DNA from: an uncultured Mollicutes bacterium
GTDB taxonomy: Bacteria; Bacillota_I; Bacilli_A; ML615J-28; CAG-313
NCBI GenBank assembly: GCA_900539265.1
Contig: UQBM01000007.1
Location: 7,888 to 71,887 of the forward strand
Direction of reading: 5' to 3'
DNA: 64,000 bases
The notes under the pieces are model-generated. The model had not been told where the DNA came from and searched no databases. It saw nothing but the letters and a program-made list of their open reading frames with translations. Positions 27,297 to 37,203 of this stretch are shown piece after piece. Numbering within the stretch: position 1 is the stretch's first letter; each line of letters starts with the position of its first letter. The position numbers were made by a program, and so were the translations under genes.

Positions 27297-30245
27297 TTAT
27301 CTATTGTTAATAGCATCAATTGGTCTTTTATTTGCAATAAAATAAACAGGAACAAAACTAGATACTAACGCAACTAAAATAGATATACCAAAAACTAATA
27401 TTATTTGTAAAATTCCAGGATTCAAAATAGTGATCAATAAATTATAATTTTTTCTTAGAGTCGTGTTGATGAAAAAAACAACAATAAATAAAGAAAGATT
27501 AGCCAAAATAGCATTAATAATTGCAATAATCAAACTCTCACTAAAGAAAATTTTAAATACATCTTTGCTTCTAGCTCCTACTGCTCTTAAAATTCCAATT
27601 TCTCTTTTTTTATGATTAATTGAGATTGTTATAAAATTTAATAATAAGAGGGATGCAAAAATTGCAAAACCAAGTCCAATATACAAAAAGATTTTTGAAC
27701 AAATTTCAAAAATTGAATTAATTTCTGTTAATGTTTTTACAACCTCATTATTTAAAATAAATATAGTTTCTCCTGCTTTTGTAATTGGTTGATAATTATA
27801 CTCAACAAGTTTTTTTATTTCCTTATCCGATGTTGGCATTTTATCAAAAACATATTTATATATACCATCATCAATATTAATGTAATTATTAAATAATTCT
27901 TCATCATTAATAACAACGATTTCTGAATAATCTGTAACACCTACAACTTTATAACTCGTATTATAATAATCACGATTACTATAATAATTAATATTAATAA
28001 ATAGTTGATTGGCATATTCGTCAATTTTATTATTATAAAATGCAATCTTTTCTGTTAATTCAAAATCAAAATTTTCAAATATATTATTCATTATTTGATT
28101 TATTTTATCTACGTCTTCACCTGATGAGGCATAAGAATTATCTTGAAAAACTTTAAATATATAAAGAATCTTTTCATTTTCTAAGGAATCCACACTATAA
28201 TCGTTATTAAATGTCTTAGATATTTCTAAATTGTTTTCATCAAAAAGTTGAACCATTTCATCTTTATGCATTGAATATAAATAATAATCATAATCATCAA
28301 ATGACAAAAATCTATTCATCACTTTAGAATATTTTTCATCATGCGTATTTAAATTAAGACCACTAAAAAAATCAATCATATCCATAACTGAATATGGTAA
28401 TAAAATCTCTTTATCATTTAAAAAGTCATTACCATTTTCTTTACTATTAACAATTTTATTGTAAGAAAACCATTGGTTATTAAATTCTATTTCTAACGTA
28501 TTATTGCTATTTGGATACATTTTATTAAGATTATCAATCATAGTATCTTTTACAAAGAAAAGTAAATGAGGACCATTTTCTAAATAAGAATTTAATAATT
28601 GCATTTTCATATAATCACCAATGGAATCACCTTTTAAATTTTGATATTCACTAATATCTGCTTTTGTATCTATAACACCGACAATTTTCATCTTTACTCC
28701 AAAAATCGAAATTTCTAAATTAATAGCACTCTCAAGATTCTTTTTTTCTATACCATTAAAATCTCTAATTCCATATTTTTTTATAGTATCTTCAATTAAT
28801 TTAGTTATCACTATTTCATCATCATTTTTTGGTAAAGAACCATTTAAACTAAAGTTATATTTATTAATAAAATTTATATCAATAGAAGTAAATCCATTAA
28901 AATTACTAATTTGTTCTAAATAAATATCTTTAAAATCAAGATAATTTAAACTAGGCATCTCATATTTTTGAAAAGTCCCATATACTTTTGTAAAATCAAG
29001 ACTAATATCATTTGATATTTTTTGAAAATCTTCATCAGTCATTAAACTATTTTCTATATAAAAATCACCATTTGTTTCACTATAGGAAAAACTTTTTTGT
29101 TTTGAAAAAGTCGCATATTCAATTTTAGAATCTACAATTGAATTGACAGTTGTCTTTACATTATCATAACTGCTCATTGTGTTTGCAAGTCCAAACATCA
29201 TAAAAGCTAAAAAGGAAAGAAAAATAGTTAAAGCTAGTCTAAATTTCTTAATTTTTAAACTTGATGCCCCCATTTTAAAAGCTTTTTTAAATCCTAATTT
29301 GGATTTGATTGTTTTGTAAATCTCATCTTGAATTACTATTTTATCTTGATTCGTATCTATAAATTTGTACAATCCCTCATCACTTAGATTCATTATTGTT
29401 TTAATTTTTTTATTGTTTTCATTATCAATAGAAATTATTACATCACTTTTAGCTGTTTTTATATAGTCCTTAATTTTAACAAAATCTTCATCTTTTAAAA
29501 TATAACCACTATCAATTTTAATAATTTTATTATCAATAATATTGACACCTTCTTGATTTTGGGTTTTAACAATTGTTTTTTCCACATCGCTTATGACTTT
29601 ACCATCTTTTAATTCAATTATTCTATCTGCATATTGCTCAGCAAATTCACGATCATGAGAAACAACCAAAACTAATTTATCATGAGATAATTTTTTAAGT
29701 GTATCAAAAATTTGTTTACCTGTTTTACTATCAAGTGCCCCCGTTGGTTCATCAGCCATAATAATTTGAGGATTTTTTATTAATGCTCTAGCAATGGCAA
29801 CTCGTTGCTTTTGACCACCAGATAATTCATTGGGCTTTCTCTTAGCCAATCCTACTAAATCAACTTGATTTAAAATATTATCGATTTCCTCGTTTGTAGC
29901 CTTTCGACCTTGTAATTCAATTGCAAGAGCAATGTTTTCTGCAATACTAAATTCATTTAAAATATTATATTCTTGAAAGATAAAACCCAAATAAGTATTT
30001 CGATAACTATCAAAATCACTTTGAGAAAAATCTTTACTTGATTTACCATTAATAATTATTTCACCAGAATCAACTCTATCAAGTCCACCTAAAACATTTA
30101 AAAGAGTTGATTTACCAGCTCCACTTTTACCAAGTAAAAAAACCATTCCAACTTTATCAATTTTCAAAGAAACATCATCTAAAGCTTTTACTTCAATTCC
30201 ATTTTTGACTGTATATTTTTTAAATAAATTTCTTACTTCAATCAT
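27297..30245 (-). CDS. MacB-like ABC transporter with fused ATPase and FtsX-type permease
   Basis: 982 residues. The ATPase domain (1-225) has Walker A GKSGAGKST, the Q-loop FQEYNIL, signature LSGGQKQRVAIARAL and Walker B IIMADEPTGALDS. After a linker there is one helix near residue 335, a large extracytoplasmic domain (about 360-840) and three C-terminal helices of FtsX type with INHKKREIGILRAVGARSKD. MacB/LolCDE-type proteins move lipoproteins, peptides or drugs, or transmit signals, without carrying substrate through the membrane. The single-chain fusion should work as a homodimer. It has its own promoter and no obvious two-component partner here. Confidence 0.9.
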   Translation of the reverse strand: MIEVRNLFKKYTVKNGIEVKALDDVSLKIDKVGMVFLLGKSGAGKSTLLNVLGGLDRVDSGEIIINGKSSKDFSQSDFDSYRNTYLGFIFQEYNILNEFSIAENIALAIELQGRKATNEEIDNILNQVDLVGLAKRKPNELSGGQKQRVAIARALIKNPQIIMADEPTGALDSKTGKQIFDTLKKLSHDKLVLVVSHDREFAEQYADRIIELKDGKVISDVEKTIVKTQNQEGVNIIDNKIIKIDSGYILKDEDFVKIKDYIKTAKSDVIISIDNENNKKIKTIMNLSDEGLYKFIDTNQDKIVIQDEIYKTIKSKLGFKKAFKMGASSLKIKKFRLALTIFLSFLAFMMFGLANTMSSYDNVKTTVNSIVDSKIEYATFSKQKSFSYSETNGDFYIENSLMTDEDFQKISNDISLDFTKVYGTFQKYEMPSLNYLDFKDIYLEQISNFNGFTSIDINFINKYNFSLNGSLPKNDDEIVITKLIEDTIKKYGIRDFNGIEKKNLESAINLEISIFGVKMKIVGVIDTKADISEYQNLKGDSIGDYMKMQLLNSYLENGPHLLFFVKDTMIDNLNKMYPNSNNTLEIEFNNQWFSYNKIVNSKENGNDFLNDKEILLPYSVMDMIDFFSGLNLNTHDEKYSKVMNRFLSFDDYDYYLYSMHKDEMVQLFDENNLEISKTFNNDYSVDSLENEKILYIFKVFQDNSYASSGEDVDKINQIMNNIFENFDFELTEKIAFYNNKIDEYANQLFININYYSNRDYYNTSYKVVGVTDYSEIVVINDEELFNNYINIDDGIYKYVFDKMPTSDKEIKKLVEYNYQPITKAGETIFILNNEVVKTLTEINSIFEICSKIFLYIGLGFAIFASLLLLNFITISINHKKREIGILRAVGARSKDVFKIFFSESLIIAIINAILANLSLFIVVFFINTTLRKNYNLLITILNPGILQIILVFGISILVALVSSFVPVYFIANKRPIDAINNR

Positions 30246-30288
30246 ATTAATCCTCCAATAAAAGTATTAATTTTAAATAATATTTATT

Positions 30289-30317
30289 ATTATACACTAT
30301 TTTACTTTTATTGTCTA
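30289..30317 (-). promoter_or_regulatory. Promoter of the MacB-like gene
   Basis: TAGACA (30312-30317), 17-base spacer, TATAAT (30289-30294) on the minus strand, about 45 bp before a start with GGAGG. Confidence 0.65.
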
Positions 30318-30330
30318 TATTATGATTTAT

Positions 30331-30366
30331 AAAAAAGATGACAAAAGTTTTTTTGTCATCTTTTTT
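30331..30366 (-). terminator. Terminator after the InlB-repeat lipoprotein gene
   Basis: A 16-bp A/T-flanked stem (30331-30346 with 30351-30366, core GATGACAAAA) ends in Ts in the minus direction, 7 bp after the stop codon. Confidence 0.85.
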
Positions 30367-30372
30367 TCCATT

Positions 30373-32085
30373 TTAATTATCATTTTTAATAAACTTAGCA
30401 TATAAAGTAATATTATGATAAATGTTAGTTGGTAAATATTCTAAAGCTTCACCTTCAAAATTCTCATTATCGAACCATCCTATAAAAGTATATCCATCCA
30501 TTGTTAAATTTGTAGGTAAACTAAGCCCTTCTTCCCAATCATACGTATAAATAAAAGTATTATCTCCTAAATTCACAACATATGGAATACGATCATAAAA
30601 CTCTGGAATATGTCCTTTTGATATAAAATATGAAGGTAAAGTATCTTTATCATAATAGAAAAATTTTGCAGTATCAACAACTGAAGCCCAAGCTGATGCT
30701 AAAAAATCACTACCAGTTCCTTCAGGATCATCAGGACCATTGGTATAACCTTCATCAAGACGCCACCAATAAAAAAAGTCTTGAATAAAATATATAAATT
30801 CTACATATTTATTATTTTCTAAACAATATCCAATAAACCCATCCTCTGCTGTTTGGTTATTAATATTGCCACCAACATCAATTCTTAAATAAAATTGACC
30901 AAGTAAGTTACCAACATTACTCATACCAGCAGCACCACCAGTATAACTTCCACAAATTGATAAAAATGTTTCTAAATCATTTACTCCTCTATCAGTTAAA
31001 TAATTTTCTCTTTGACGATAATCAACAATATAATAATAAAAATCTGTAAAAAAAGCCAAAAAAAGTTGATGTTTATCAGCAAATACTTCATTTCCTAAAA
31101 CATAGTTGATGCTATATAATTGTTTTTCCCAAACTGCAGTTAAATTTAAATCTTCTTCATAACTGATTGGAATCGTAAAATGTACACGAATTGTATTATT
31201 AGGGCTCTCACTCCAACCTTTAAAAAGATAACCATTTTTGCTTGGAACGGGAAGTACTTTTCCTTCTCCTAAATAATATGAAGTATCATAATCATCTGGC
31301 ATTATACCGCCATTAGCATTATACGAAATTTGATATATTCGTTCCCATTTAGCATATAAGGTTATATTATGCATAGTACCCTTTTCGATTTTGGTTACTG
31401 CTTCACCAGAAAAATCAGTAGTTTGATACCATCCTCTAAAAATATAATTATTTTTGCTTGGAATCGGTAATATAATTTCATCTTCTTTTGTAAACTTAAT
31501 TTTATTTTCTGTTTCTAAACTACCTTCATTAAGAATAAGATTAACTTCGTAAATATCTTGCCATTTAGCATATAAGGTTATATTATGCATAGTACCCTTT
31601 TCAATTTTGGTCACTGCTTCACCTAAAAAATCAACATTTTGATACCAACCATCAAAATTAGCATTCTTTTTAGTAGGAATTGGCAAAATAATCTCATCTT
31701 CTTTAGTAAACTCTATAGTGTTTTCTTCAATTTGACCACCATTTAAAATTAAACTGAGATAATAGATTTCACTCCATTTCGCATAAAGATTAAGATCTTT
31801 TTGACAAGTGCCAACAATTTCAGTTACTATTTCGCCACTAAAATCACTATTATAATACCAACCATCAAATTTATATCCAATTTTCCAAGGAGAATCTAAA
31901 GTAAATTTATCACTAGTTTTAAATGTTAATGGTAAATCTAGTCCTTGACCACCATTAAGATGATAAGTAATAGTATATATTTCATTATCATCATTATTAT
32001 CTTTACAGCCACTAAATCCTAATATTAAAAATATTCCCCATATTATTAAAAACCAACTTGATATGCTTTTTAGCTTAATTTTCAT
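30373..32085 (-). CDS. Surface lipoprotein with InlB-type B-repeats
   Basis: 570 residues. The lipobox FSGC places the lipidated Cys at residue 27. Four InlB/Listeria-Bacteroides-type repeats occupy about 36-310 (pattern ending in GWY...F.G..V.....L.LYAKW) and one more the C-terminus (GLSLPTNLTMDGYTFIGWFD). Between them is an unrelated ~190-residue segment (about 315-500) rich in Tyr, Phe and Gly that I do not recognise. The second and third repeats are nearly identical at DNA level, suggesting recent duplication. Such repeats are seen in adhesion or host-interaction proteins. Its own promoter overlaps the miaB terminator. Confidence 0.85.
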   Translation of the reverse strand: MKIKLKSISSWFLIIWGIFLILGFSGCKDNNDDNEIYTITYHLNGGQGLDLPLTFKTSDKFTLDSPWKIGYKFDGWYYNSDFSGEIVTEIVGTCQKDLNLYAKWSEIYYLSLILNGGQIEENTIEFTKEDEIILPIPTKKNANFDGWYQNVDFLGEAVTKIEKGTMHNITLYAKWQDIYEVNLILNEGSLETENKIKFTKEDEIILPIPSKNNYIFRGWYQTTDFSGEAVTKIEKGTMHNITLYAKWERIYQISYNANGGIMPDDYDTSYYLGEGKVLPVPSKNGYLFKGWSESPNNTIRVHFTIPISYEEDLNLTAVWEKQLYSINYVLGNEVFADKHQLFLAFFTDFYYYIVDYRQRENYLTDRGVNDLETFLSICGSYTGGAAGMSNVGNLLGQFYLRIDVGGNINNQTAEDGFIGYCLENNKYVEFIYFIQDFFYWWRLDEGYTNGPDDPEGTGSDFLASAWASVVDTAKFFYYDKDTLPSYFISKGHIPEFYDRIPYVVNLGDNTFIYTYDWEEGLSLPTNLTMDGYTFIGWFDNENFEGEALEYLPTNIYHNITLYAKFIKNDN

Positions 32086-32113
32086 ATTCCTTTTTCCCTT
32101 TCTTATAAAAAAT

Positions 32114-32154
32114 AAAAACCTTTCACTTTATTATAACATAAGTAAAAGGTTTTT
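32114..32154. terminator. Terminator after miaB
   Basis: Arms AAAAACCTTTCACTT (32114-32128) and its near-complement (32140-32154) flank an AT-rich loop, with A/T runs on both sides. It lies 16 bp past the miaB stop. The promoter of the next gene is embedded in it. Confidence 0.75.
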
Positions 32155-32158
32155 TCAA
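32130..32158 (-). promoter_or_regulatory. Promoter of the InlB-repeat lipoprotein gene
   Basis: TTGAAA (32153-32158), 17-base spacer, TATAAT (32130-32135) on the minus strand. It overlaps the miaB terminator hairpin, so read-through from miaB is cut where new transcription starts. Confidence 0.7.
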
Positions 32159-32169
32159 TTTTGAATGCA

Positions 32170-33639
32170 TTATTTTAATACTTCTCCAAATAAATGCCAC
32201 GAATATGCTTTCGTTATTTTCACATTAATCAAGTCACCGATTTGGCAAGGTCTCTCATCACTATCATTAAAATTAACAAGCATATTTTGTTTTGTATATC
32301 CAGTTAACATATTCTTATTATTTTTACTTGGCCCTTCAACTAAAACTTCTACAATTTTATTTTCATATTTTTTATGACCCTTTAAAGCATAAGCGTTAAC
32401 AACTTCATTCAAAGTTTCTAATCTTTGATGTTTTTCTTCTTCAGTTAAAAGATTTTCATATTTAGCAGCAGGTGTACCTTCTCGTGGTGAATAAATAAAA
32501 GTGTAAGCTCCATCAAATTCAACCTCTTTTACAAGTTCAATTGTTTGTAAAAATTGTTCTTGCGTTTCTCCAGGAAAAGCAACAATAATATCTGTTGTAA
32601 AAGAAATATCAGGAATTAATTGTTTTAACTTATTAATTTTAGATAAATATTCTTCTTTAGTATATTTTCTATTCATTCTTTTTAAGATTTCATTACTACC
32701 AGACTGAACAGGAAGATGAAGATGTGGCATAATATTTCCCCCTAAAGCCATTACTTCAATAGTGGCATCATCTAAATCTCGTGGATGAGATGTTGTAAAT
32801 CTTAATCTTTTAATACTTGTTTTATTTAAATCTTTTAATAAATTTGAGAAAGTATAATTTAAATCGGTAAAATCTTTACCATAAGCATTCACATTTTGCC
32901 CCAATAATGTTACTTCAACATATCCATTTTGAGCCAAGTTTTCTACCTCGTTGATAATATCTTGGGGTCTACGCGATCTTTCTTTTCCTCTTGTGTATGG
33001 TACAATACAATATGTGCAAAATTCATCGCAACCATACATAATATTAACCCAAGCTTTTTTTTGGTGTTCACGAACCATAGGAATATTTTCATAAATATCT
33101 CCTTCAACTGATAAAACATCAATAACTTTTTTTTGATTCATAATAGCATCATATAAATATTCTGGTAAAGATGCAATATTATGAGTGCCAAAAACTATAT
33201 TTATTTGAGGAAATTTTTTCTTAATAGTAATTATTGTCTTTTCTTCTTGTGGCATACATCCACAAATTCCTATTATCATATTTGGTTTTCTTTTTTTAAA
33301 TTGATTGAATCTACCTAACTCACCATAAACTCTTTCTTCGGCATTTTCTCTAATTGCGCAAGTATTAAACAGAACAAAATCTGCCTCTAATTCATTTTTT
33401 GTCTTTTCAAATCCTAATAGTTCTAAAATTCCCGCTATCTTTTCACTATCTGCAAGATTACCTTGGCATCCATAAGTTTTTAACATATAATGCTTGCCTA
33501 ATCCTAGATTTAAATATTTAGAATTTAAAATAAATTGATTAATTTCAATATTATTTCTTTTACGCATTCTTGCCTCTTTTAAAGAAGGTTCAACCATTGT
33601 AATATATTTTTCTTCATTTATTTTTAATTTATTTGCCAT
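32170..33639 (-). CDS. miaB: tRNA-2-methylthio-N6-dimethylallyladenosine synthase
   Basis: 489 residues. The N-terminal methylthiotransferase domain (KTYGCQGNLADSEKIAGILE, NTCAIRENAEERVYGELG, GICGCMPQEE) supplies three Cys for one iron-sulphur cluster. The radical SAM motif CDEFCTYCIVPYTRGKERSR binds the second. A C-terminal TRAM domain (ALKGHKKYENKIVEVLVEG) ends the protein. It adds the methylthio group to i6A37 of tRNAs reading UNN codons. It is preceded by the acetyltransferase gene after 14 bp and by the spoVS-rny cluster, a common Bacilli arrangement. Confidence 0.96.
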   Translation of the reverse strand: MANKLKINEEKYITMVEPSLKEARMRKRNNIEINQFILNSKYLNLGLGKHYMLKTYGCQGNLADSEKIAGILELLGFEKTKNELEADFVLFNTCAIRENAEERVYGELGRFNQFKKRKPNMIIGICGCMPQEEKTIITIKKKFPQINIVFGTHNIASLPEYLYDAIMNQKKVIDVLSVEGDIYENIPMVREHQKKAWVNIMYGCDEFCTYCIVPYTRGKERSRRPQDIINEVENLAQNGYVEVTLLGQNVNAYGKDFTDLNYTFSNLLKDLNKTSIKRLRFTTSHPRDLDDATIEVMALGGNIMPHLHLPVQSGSNEILKRMNRKYTKEEYLSKINKLKQLIPDISFTTDIIVAFPGETQEQFLQTIELVKEVEFDGAYTFIYSPREGTPAAKYENLLTEEEKHQRLETLNEVVNAYALKGHKKYENKIVEVLVEGPSKNNKNMLTGYTKQNMLVNFNDSDERPCQIGDLINVKITKAYSWHLFGEVLK

Positions 33640-33653
33640 ATTAATTTTTCTTT

Positions 33654-34205
33654 CTATTTATATATTTTTAGATATTCTTCGTTTGTCATACCAAAAATAA
33701 GTTTATCAAATATTTTACCATCATACCTTACATAACCACTTCTAGCAATTCCCTCTTTGATAAAACCAAGTTTTTCACATACTCTTTGTGATTGATAATT
33801 ATCAACAAAAGTTCCTACTTCAATTCTTTTTAACTCTAAAAATTCAAAAGCATAGGATATAACTTCGCGCGCTGCTTCAGTGGCAAAACCACATCCCCAA
33901 AAAGCAGGATTAATAGAATAGCCCAATTCTGCTTTAAAGCGATAAATGTAATTATATAATTCTATAGTTCCAATCATTTTATTAGAACTTTTTAAGACAA
34001 TTGCCCAACTACCGAGTTCATATGGTGTTTTAATTGTTGTCATTGTCTTAATAACTGATATTGTTTCTTGAACTGATGAATGTGGAGGCCAACCAGCAGT
34101 TGGTCCAACATATGGTGTTTTGGCATATTCATACATATCATCCGCATCTAAAATTGATAAGGGTCTAATAATCAAACGTTGTGTATATAAAGTTGGTAAT
34201 TCCAT
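33654..34205 (-). CDS. GNAT family N-acetyltransferase, RimJ/RimL type
   Basis: 183 residues. Typical RimJ/L opening TQRLIIRPLSILDADDMYEY, a central ELGYSINPAFWGCGFATEAAREVI acetyl-CoA site, and the closing NYQSQRVCEKLGFIKEGIAR. It transfers acetyl from acetyl-CoA to an amino group of an unknown protein or small molecule. It lies between spoVS and miaB in the same direction, 14 bp before miaB, so probably in one transcript. Confidence 0.88.
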   Translation of the reverse strand: MELPTLYTQRLIIRPLSILDADDMYEYAKTPYVGPTAGWPPHSSVQETISVIKTMTTIKTPYELGSWAIVLKSSNKMIGTIELYNYIYRFKAELGYSINPAFWGCGFATEAAREVISYAFEFLELKRIEVGTFVDNYQSQRVCEKLGFIKEGIARSGYVRYDGKIFDKLIFGMTNEEYLKIYK

Positions 34206-34243
34206 ATACCCTCCTAAGTAAGTAAAAAGTTGGCAAAGCCAAC

Positions 34244-34507
34244 TTATTTACGAGATTCTACAATTAATTTAATCGCAGTGCGCTCCTCACCATCAATGAC
34301 AATGTCACTAAAAGCTGGCACACAGATTAAATCTTTGCCAGTTGGCGCGACATAACCTCTTGCAATTGCAATAGCTTTAATAGCTTGATTTAAAGATCCT
34401 GCTCCAACAGCTTGAATTTCAACTGTTTGTTTTTCTCGAAAGGCATTAGCTAGTGCCCCTGCAACTGAATTTGGTTTTGATTTTGATGAAACTTTTAATA
34501 CTTCCAT
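34244..34507 (-). CDS. spoVS: Stage V sporulation protein S
   Basis: 87 residues, full length and highly conserved: MEVLKVSSKSKPNSVAGALA and RGYVAPTGKDLICVPAF. SpoVS is an Alba-like small protein that affects sporulation and cell-division timing in Bacillus, and it is also kept in non-sporing lineages. The ribosome site is an unusual run of eight Gs (AGGGGGGGG). It follows ymdB and rny, the usual Bacilli order. A small stem (AGTTGGC/GCCAACT) overlaps the stop and may act as a weak terminator. Confidence 0.95.
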   Translation of the reverse strand: MEVLKVSSKSKPNSVAGALANAFREKQTVEIQAVGAGSLNQAIKAIAIARGYVAPTGKDLICVPAFSDIVIDGEERTAIKLIVESRK

Positions 34508-34534
34508 TTTTATGGTCCCCCCCTAGTAAAATTT

Positions 34535-34563
34535 ATTGTACTGCATTTAATCCTATTCATCAA
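34535..34563 (-). promoter_or_regulatory. Promoter of spoVS
   Basis: TTGATG (34558-34563), 17-base spacer, TACAAT (34535-34540) on the minus strand, about 28 bp before the spoVS start. It would give spoVS a transcript separate from rny-ymdB. Confidence 0.6.
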
Positions 34564-34587
34564 TTATGAATTATATGCCTACATTTA

Positions 34588-35364
34588 TTATTTTATCATA
34601 TTTACAATCTCGAAATTTGTCACTTTATGATTTGTTTCATTAATTTCCACAATTAATCCATTAAATTGTTTTCTTCCTGTTTCCATAGGAATATGCCTAA
34701 CTGGAAGACCAGTTATAAATCTTTTAATAATTGTCTCTTTTTCTACTCCGATAACGCCATCTAAAGCTCCTGTCATACCCAAATCAGTCATATACATCGT
34801 ACCTTTGGGAAGTATATGAGCATCATTCGTTTGTACATGAGTATGTGTGCCAACAATTATATTTACTCTCCCATCAAAGTGATGCGCAAAAGCAATTTTT
34901 TCACTTGTTGCCTCACCATGAAAATCACAAATATAAATATCACTATCTATTTTAGATAATAAATCTTCTGTGGTTTCAAATGGACAATCAAGTGAGGTAT
35001 TCATAAAGGTTCTTCCCATTACTTGAAAAATAGTAATTTTTAAATTATTATAATTAATTGTTACAAAACCTTTTCCTGGCACCCCTTTTGGATAATTTAA
35101 TGGTCTTATTAAATTTTTAGCATCATCAATAAAATTAAAAATATCATGATTTGCAAAAGAATGATTACCCAAAGTAACAACATTTATATGGTGTTCTAAT
35201 AAAAATTTATAATAATTATTTGTAATACCATTACCATGAGCAATATTCTCACCATTTGCAATAATGAAATTAATACCTTTAGAATTTTTGATATCTTCTA
35301 AATGCTTATCAATCATTTCACGACCAGCCATACTAAAGATATCACCAATAAGCAATATTTTCAT
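34588..35364 (-). CDS. ymdB: YmdB-family metallophosphoesterase / cyclic-nucleotide phosphodiesterase
   Basis: 258 residues. Metal-binding motifs: GDIFSMAGREMIDKHL, ANGENIAHGNGIT, VTLGNHSFAN, CDFHGEATSEK and VGTHTHVQTND. In B. subtilis YmdB hydrolyses 2',3'- and 3',5'-cyclic nucleotides and affects the switch between motility and biofilm. It lies 15 bp after rny, and the two proteins are known to influence RNA turnover together. Confidence 0.94.
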   Translation of the reverse strand: MKILLIGDIFSMAGREMIDKHLEDIKNSKGINFIIANGENIAHGNGITNNYYKFLLEHHINVVTLGNHSFANHDIFNFIDDAKNLIRPLNYPKGVPGKGFVTINYNNLKITIFQVMGRTFMNTSLDCPFETTEDLLSKIDSDIYICDFHGEATSEKIAFAHHFDGRVNIIVGTHTHVQTNDAHILPKGTMYMTDLGMTGALDGVIGVEKETIIKRFITGLPVRHIPMETGRKQFNGLIVEINETNHKVTNFEIVNMIK

Positions 35365-35379
35365 GTTTTATATCACTTT

Positions 35380-36960
35380 CTAACGTGCTACTTCTTGCAC
35401 TCTTGTCTCTCTTATCACTGTTACTTTTATTGTACCTGGATAATTCATCGTTGTTTCAATTTTATTTTTTATGTCTCTAGCAAGTTTATATGCTTCTGCA
35501 TCTGTAATTTCTTCGGGTTTAACAATAATTCGAACTTCCCGTCCTGCTTGTAAAGCGTAAGTTTTATCAACACCCTTAAATTCATTACTTAATTCTTCTA
35601 ATTGTTGTAATCGTTTAATATAATTATCAAGAGATTCACTACGAGCACCAGGACGTGCAGCTGAAAGGGTATCGGCTGCCGCAACCAAATGTGAGATTAC
35701 ATTATCCGCTTCAACGTCACCATGGTGAGAAGCAATAGCATTAATTACAATAGGATTCTCTCTAAATTTAGTTGCAATTTCTACACCTATATCAACATGA
35801 CTTCCCTCTTGTTCATGATCAGTTGATTTACCAATATCATGGAGTAAACCAGCTCGCCTTGCAAGAATTTCATCCTCTCCAATTTCGACTGCTAATTTAC
35901 CGGCTAAGAACGCAACTTCTTTTGAATGTGCAAGCGCATTTTGACCATAACTTGTTCTAAAACGTAAACGACCAATTAATTTTATTAGTTCAGGATGAAT
36001 CTTACCAATACCCGTTTCAAATACTGCTTTTTCTCCTTCTTCTCTAATTTCATTTTCTAATTCTTTCGTACATTTACTGTAGACTTCTTCAATTCTAGGT
36101 GGTTGAATTCTACCATCTGTTACTAAAATTTCTAAAGTTCTTCTAGCAATTTCCCTTCTAATTGGATCAAAACATGATATAACAACAGAATCTGGTGTAT
36201 CATCAATGATTAAATCAACACCTGTTACTGCCTCAATTGCTCTAATATTACGACCTTCACGCCCAATAATGCGACCTTTCATTTCATCATTTGGCAACGA
36301 AACAACAGATACTGTTTTTTCTTGAACTGTTTCATTTGCATACTGATGAATAGCATTTGCTAAAATAACTTGTGATTTATAACTAGCCTCATATTTTGCT
36401 TTTTCAGTTTCATCTTTGACATAAATTGCCATTTCCATTGACATTTCTTCTTCTAACCTTTTAAATACTATATCTCTTGCTTGTTCCTGATTTAAGCCTG
36501 CAATTTCCATTAATTTTTGTTCTTGTTCGCTAATTAATTCTTCTATTCTATTATTACGTTTTTCAACATCAGCAATTCTTTGTTCTAATTTATTTTCTTT
36601 AGTAATTAGACTGCTTTCACGCTTATCAAGATTATCAGATCGATTTTCTAGATTAGTTTCTCTTCGATCTAATTTTTTTGCCTCTTCTTGAAGTTCTGCT
36701 TTTTTACTAGAGATTTCTTTTTCCATCGCCATTTTATTTTCAGCAATCTCTTTTTTTGCTTCCTTAATTAAATCTCTTTTTTGAGCTTGTCCTTCCTTTT
36801 CAGCATCCTCAATAATTTTCGCTGCTTCTTTTCCTAGGCGTTCATATTTGGTTTCAATATTTTGTTTTCCACGATTATATGCAACAAACCAAGCTATTAC
36901 AGCACCTATAATGAGCGCAATAACACATAGAAGAATACAAACTCCTAATTTAATTTCCAT
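35380..36960 (-). CDS. rny: Ribonuclease Y
   Basis: 526 residues, normal length. An N-terminal membrane helix (about 5-26) is followed by a long coiled coil (about 30-205) with the Glu/Lys-rich pattern typical of RNase Y, a KH domain ([21 protein letters not shown]), and an HD domain ([34 protein letters not shown]). It is the membrane-bound endoribonuclease that starts mRNA decay in Bacilli. It leads the rny-ymdB cluster from a consensus promoter. Confidence 0.97.
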   Translation of the reverse strand: MEIKLGVCILLCVIALIIGAVIAWFVAYNRGKQNIETKYERLGKEAAKIIEDAEKEGQAQKRDLIKEAKKEIAENKMAMEKEISSKKAELQEEAKKLDRRETNLENRSDNLDKRESSLITKENKLEQRIADVEKRNNRIEELISEQEQKLMEIAGLNQEQARDIVFKRLEEEMSMEMAIYVKDETEKAKYEASYKSQVILANAIHQYANETVQEKTVSVVSLPNDEMKGRIIGREGRNIRAIEAVTGVDLIIDDTPDSVVISCFDPIRREIARRTLEILVTDGRIQPPRIEEVYSKCTKELENEIREEGEKAVFETGIGKIHPELIKLIGRLRFRTSYGQNALAHSKEVAFLAGKLAVEIGEDEILARRAGLLHDIGKSTDHEQEGSHVDIGVEIATKFRENPIVINAIASHHGDVEADNVISHLVAAADTLSAARPGARSESLDNYIKRLQQLEELSNEFKGVDKTYALQAGREVRIIVKPEEITDAEAYKLARDIKNKIETTMNYPGTIKVTVIRETRVQEVAR

Positions 36961-37047
36961 AAATTAATTTGTCTCCTTCTAATTTTTTATTATTCGTAAT
37001 GTAAATTATATATATTAGTGTATTTACACATAATTTCTTACTGATTT

Positions 37048-37076
37048 ATTATATCAAAAAATGGCTTATTTGTCAA
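37048..37076 (-). promoter_or_regulatory. Promoter of rny
   Basis: TTGACA (37071-37076), exactly 17 bases, TATAAT (37048-37053) on the minus strand, about 90 bp before the start codon; the leader is AT-rich. The recU promoter reads away from it on the other strand. Confidence 0.85.
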
Positions 37077-37141
37077 TTAATATAAAGTGAGAGTTATAAT
37101 ATAAATGTAAAATTAAATCATTTTATGTTTAATTTTATTTT

Positions 37142-37170
37142 TTGACAAATTATTATTTATTTGATAAAAT
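37142..37170 (+). promoter_or_regulatory. Promoter of recU
   Basis: TTGACA (37142-37147), 17-base spacer, TAAAAT (37165-37170) on the plus strand, 34 bp before the chosen recU start. Confidence 0.8.
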
Positions 37171-37203
37171 AATTTTATTGATATGATTATTATGGGTGAA
37201 TTT

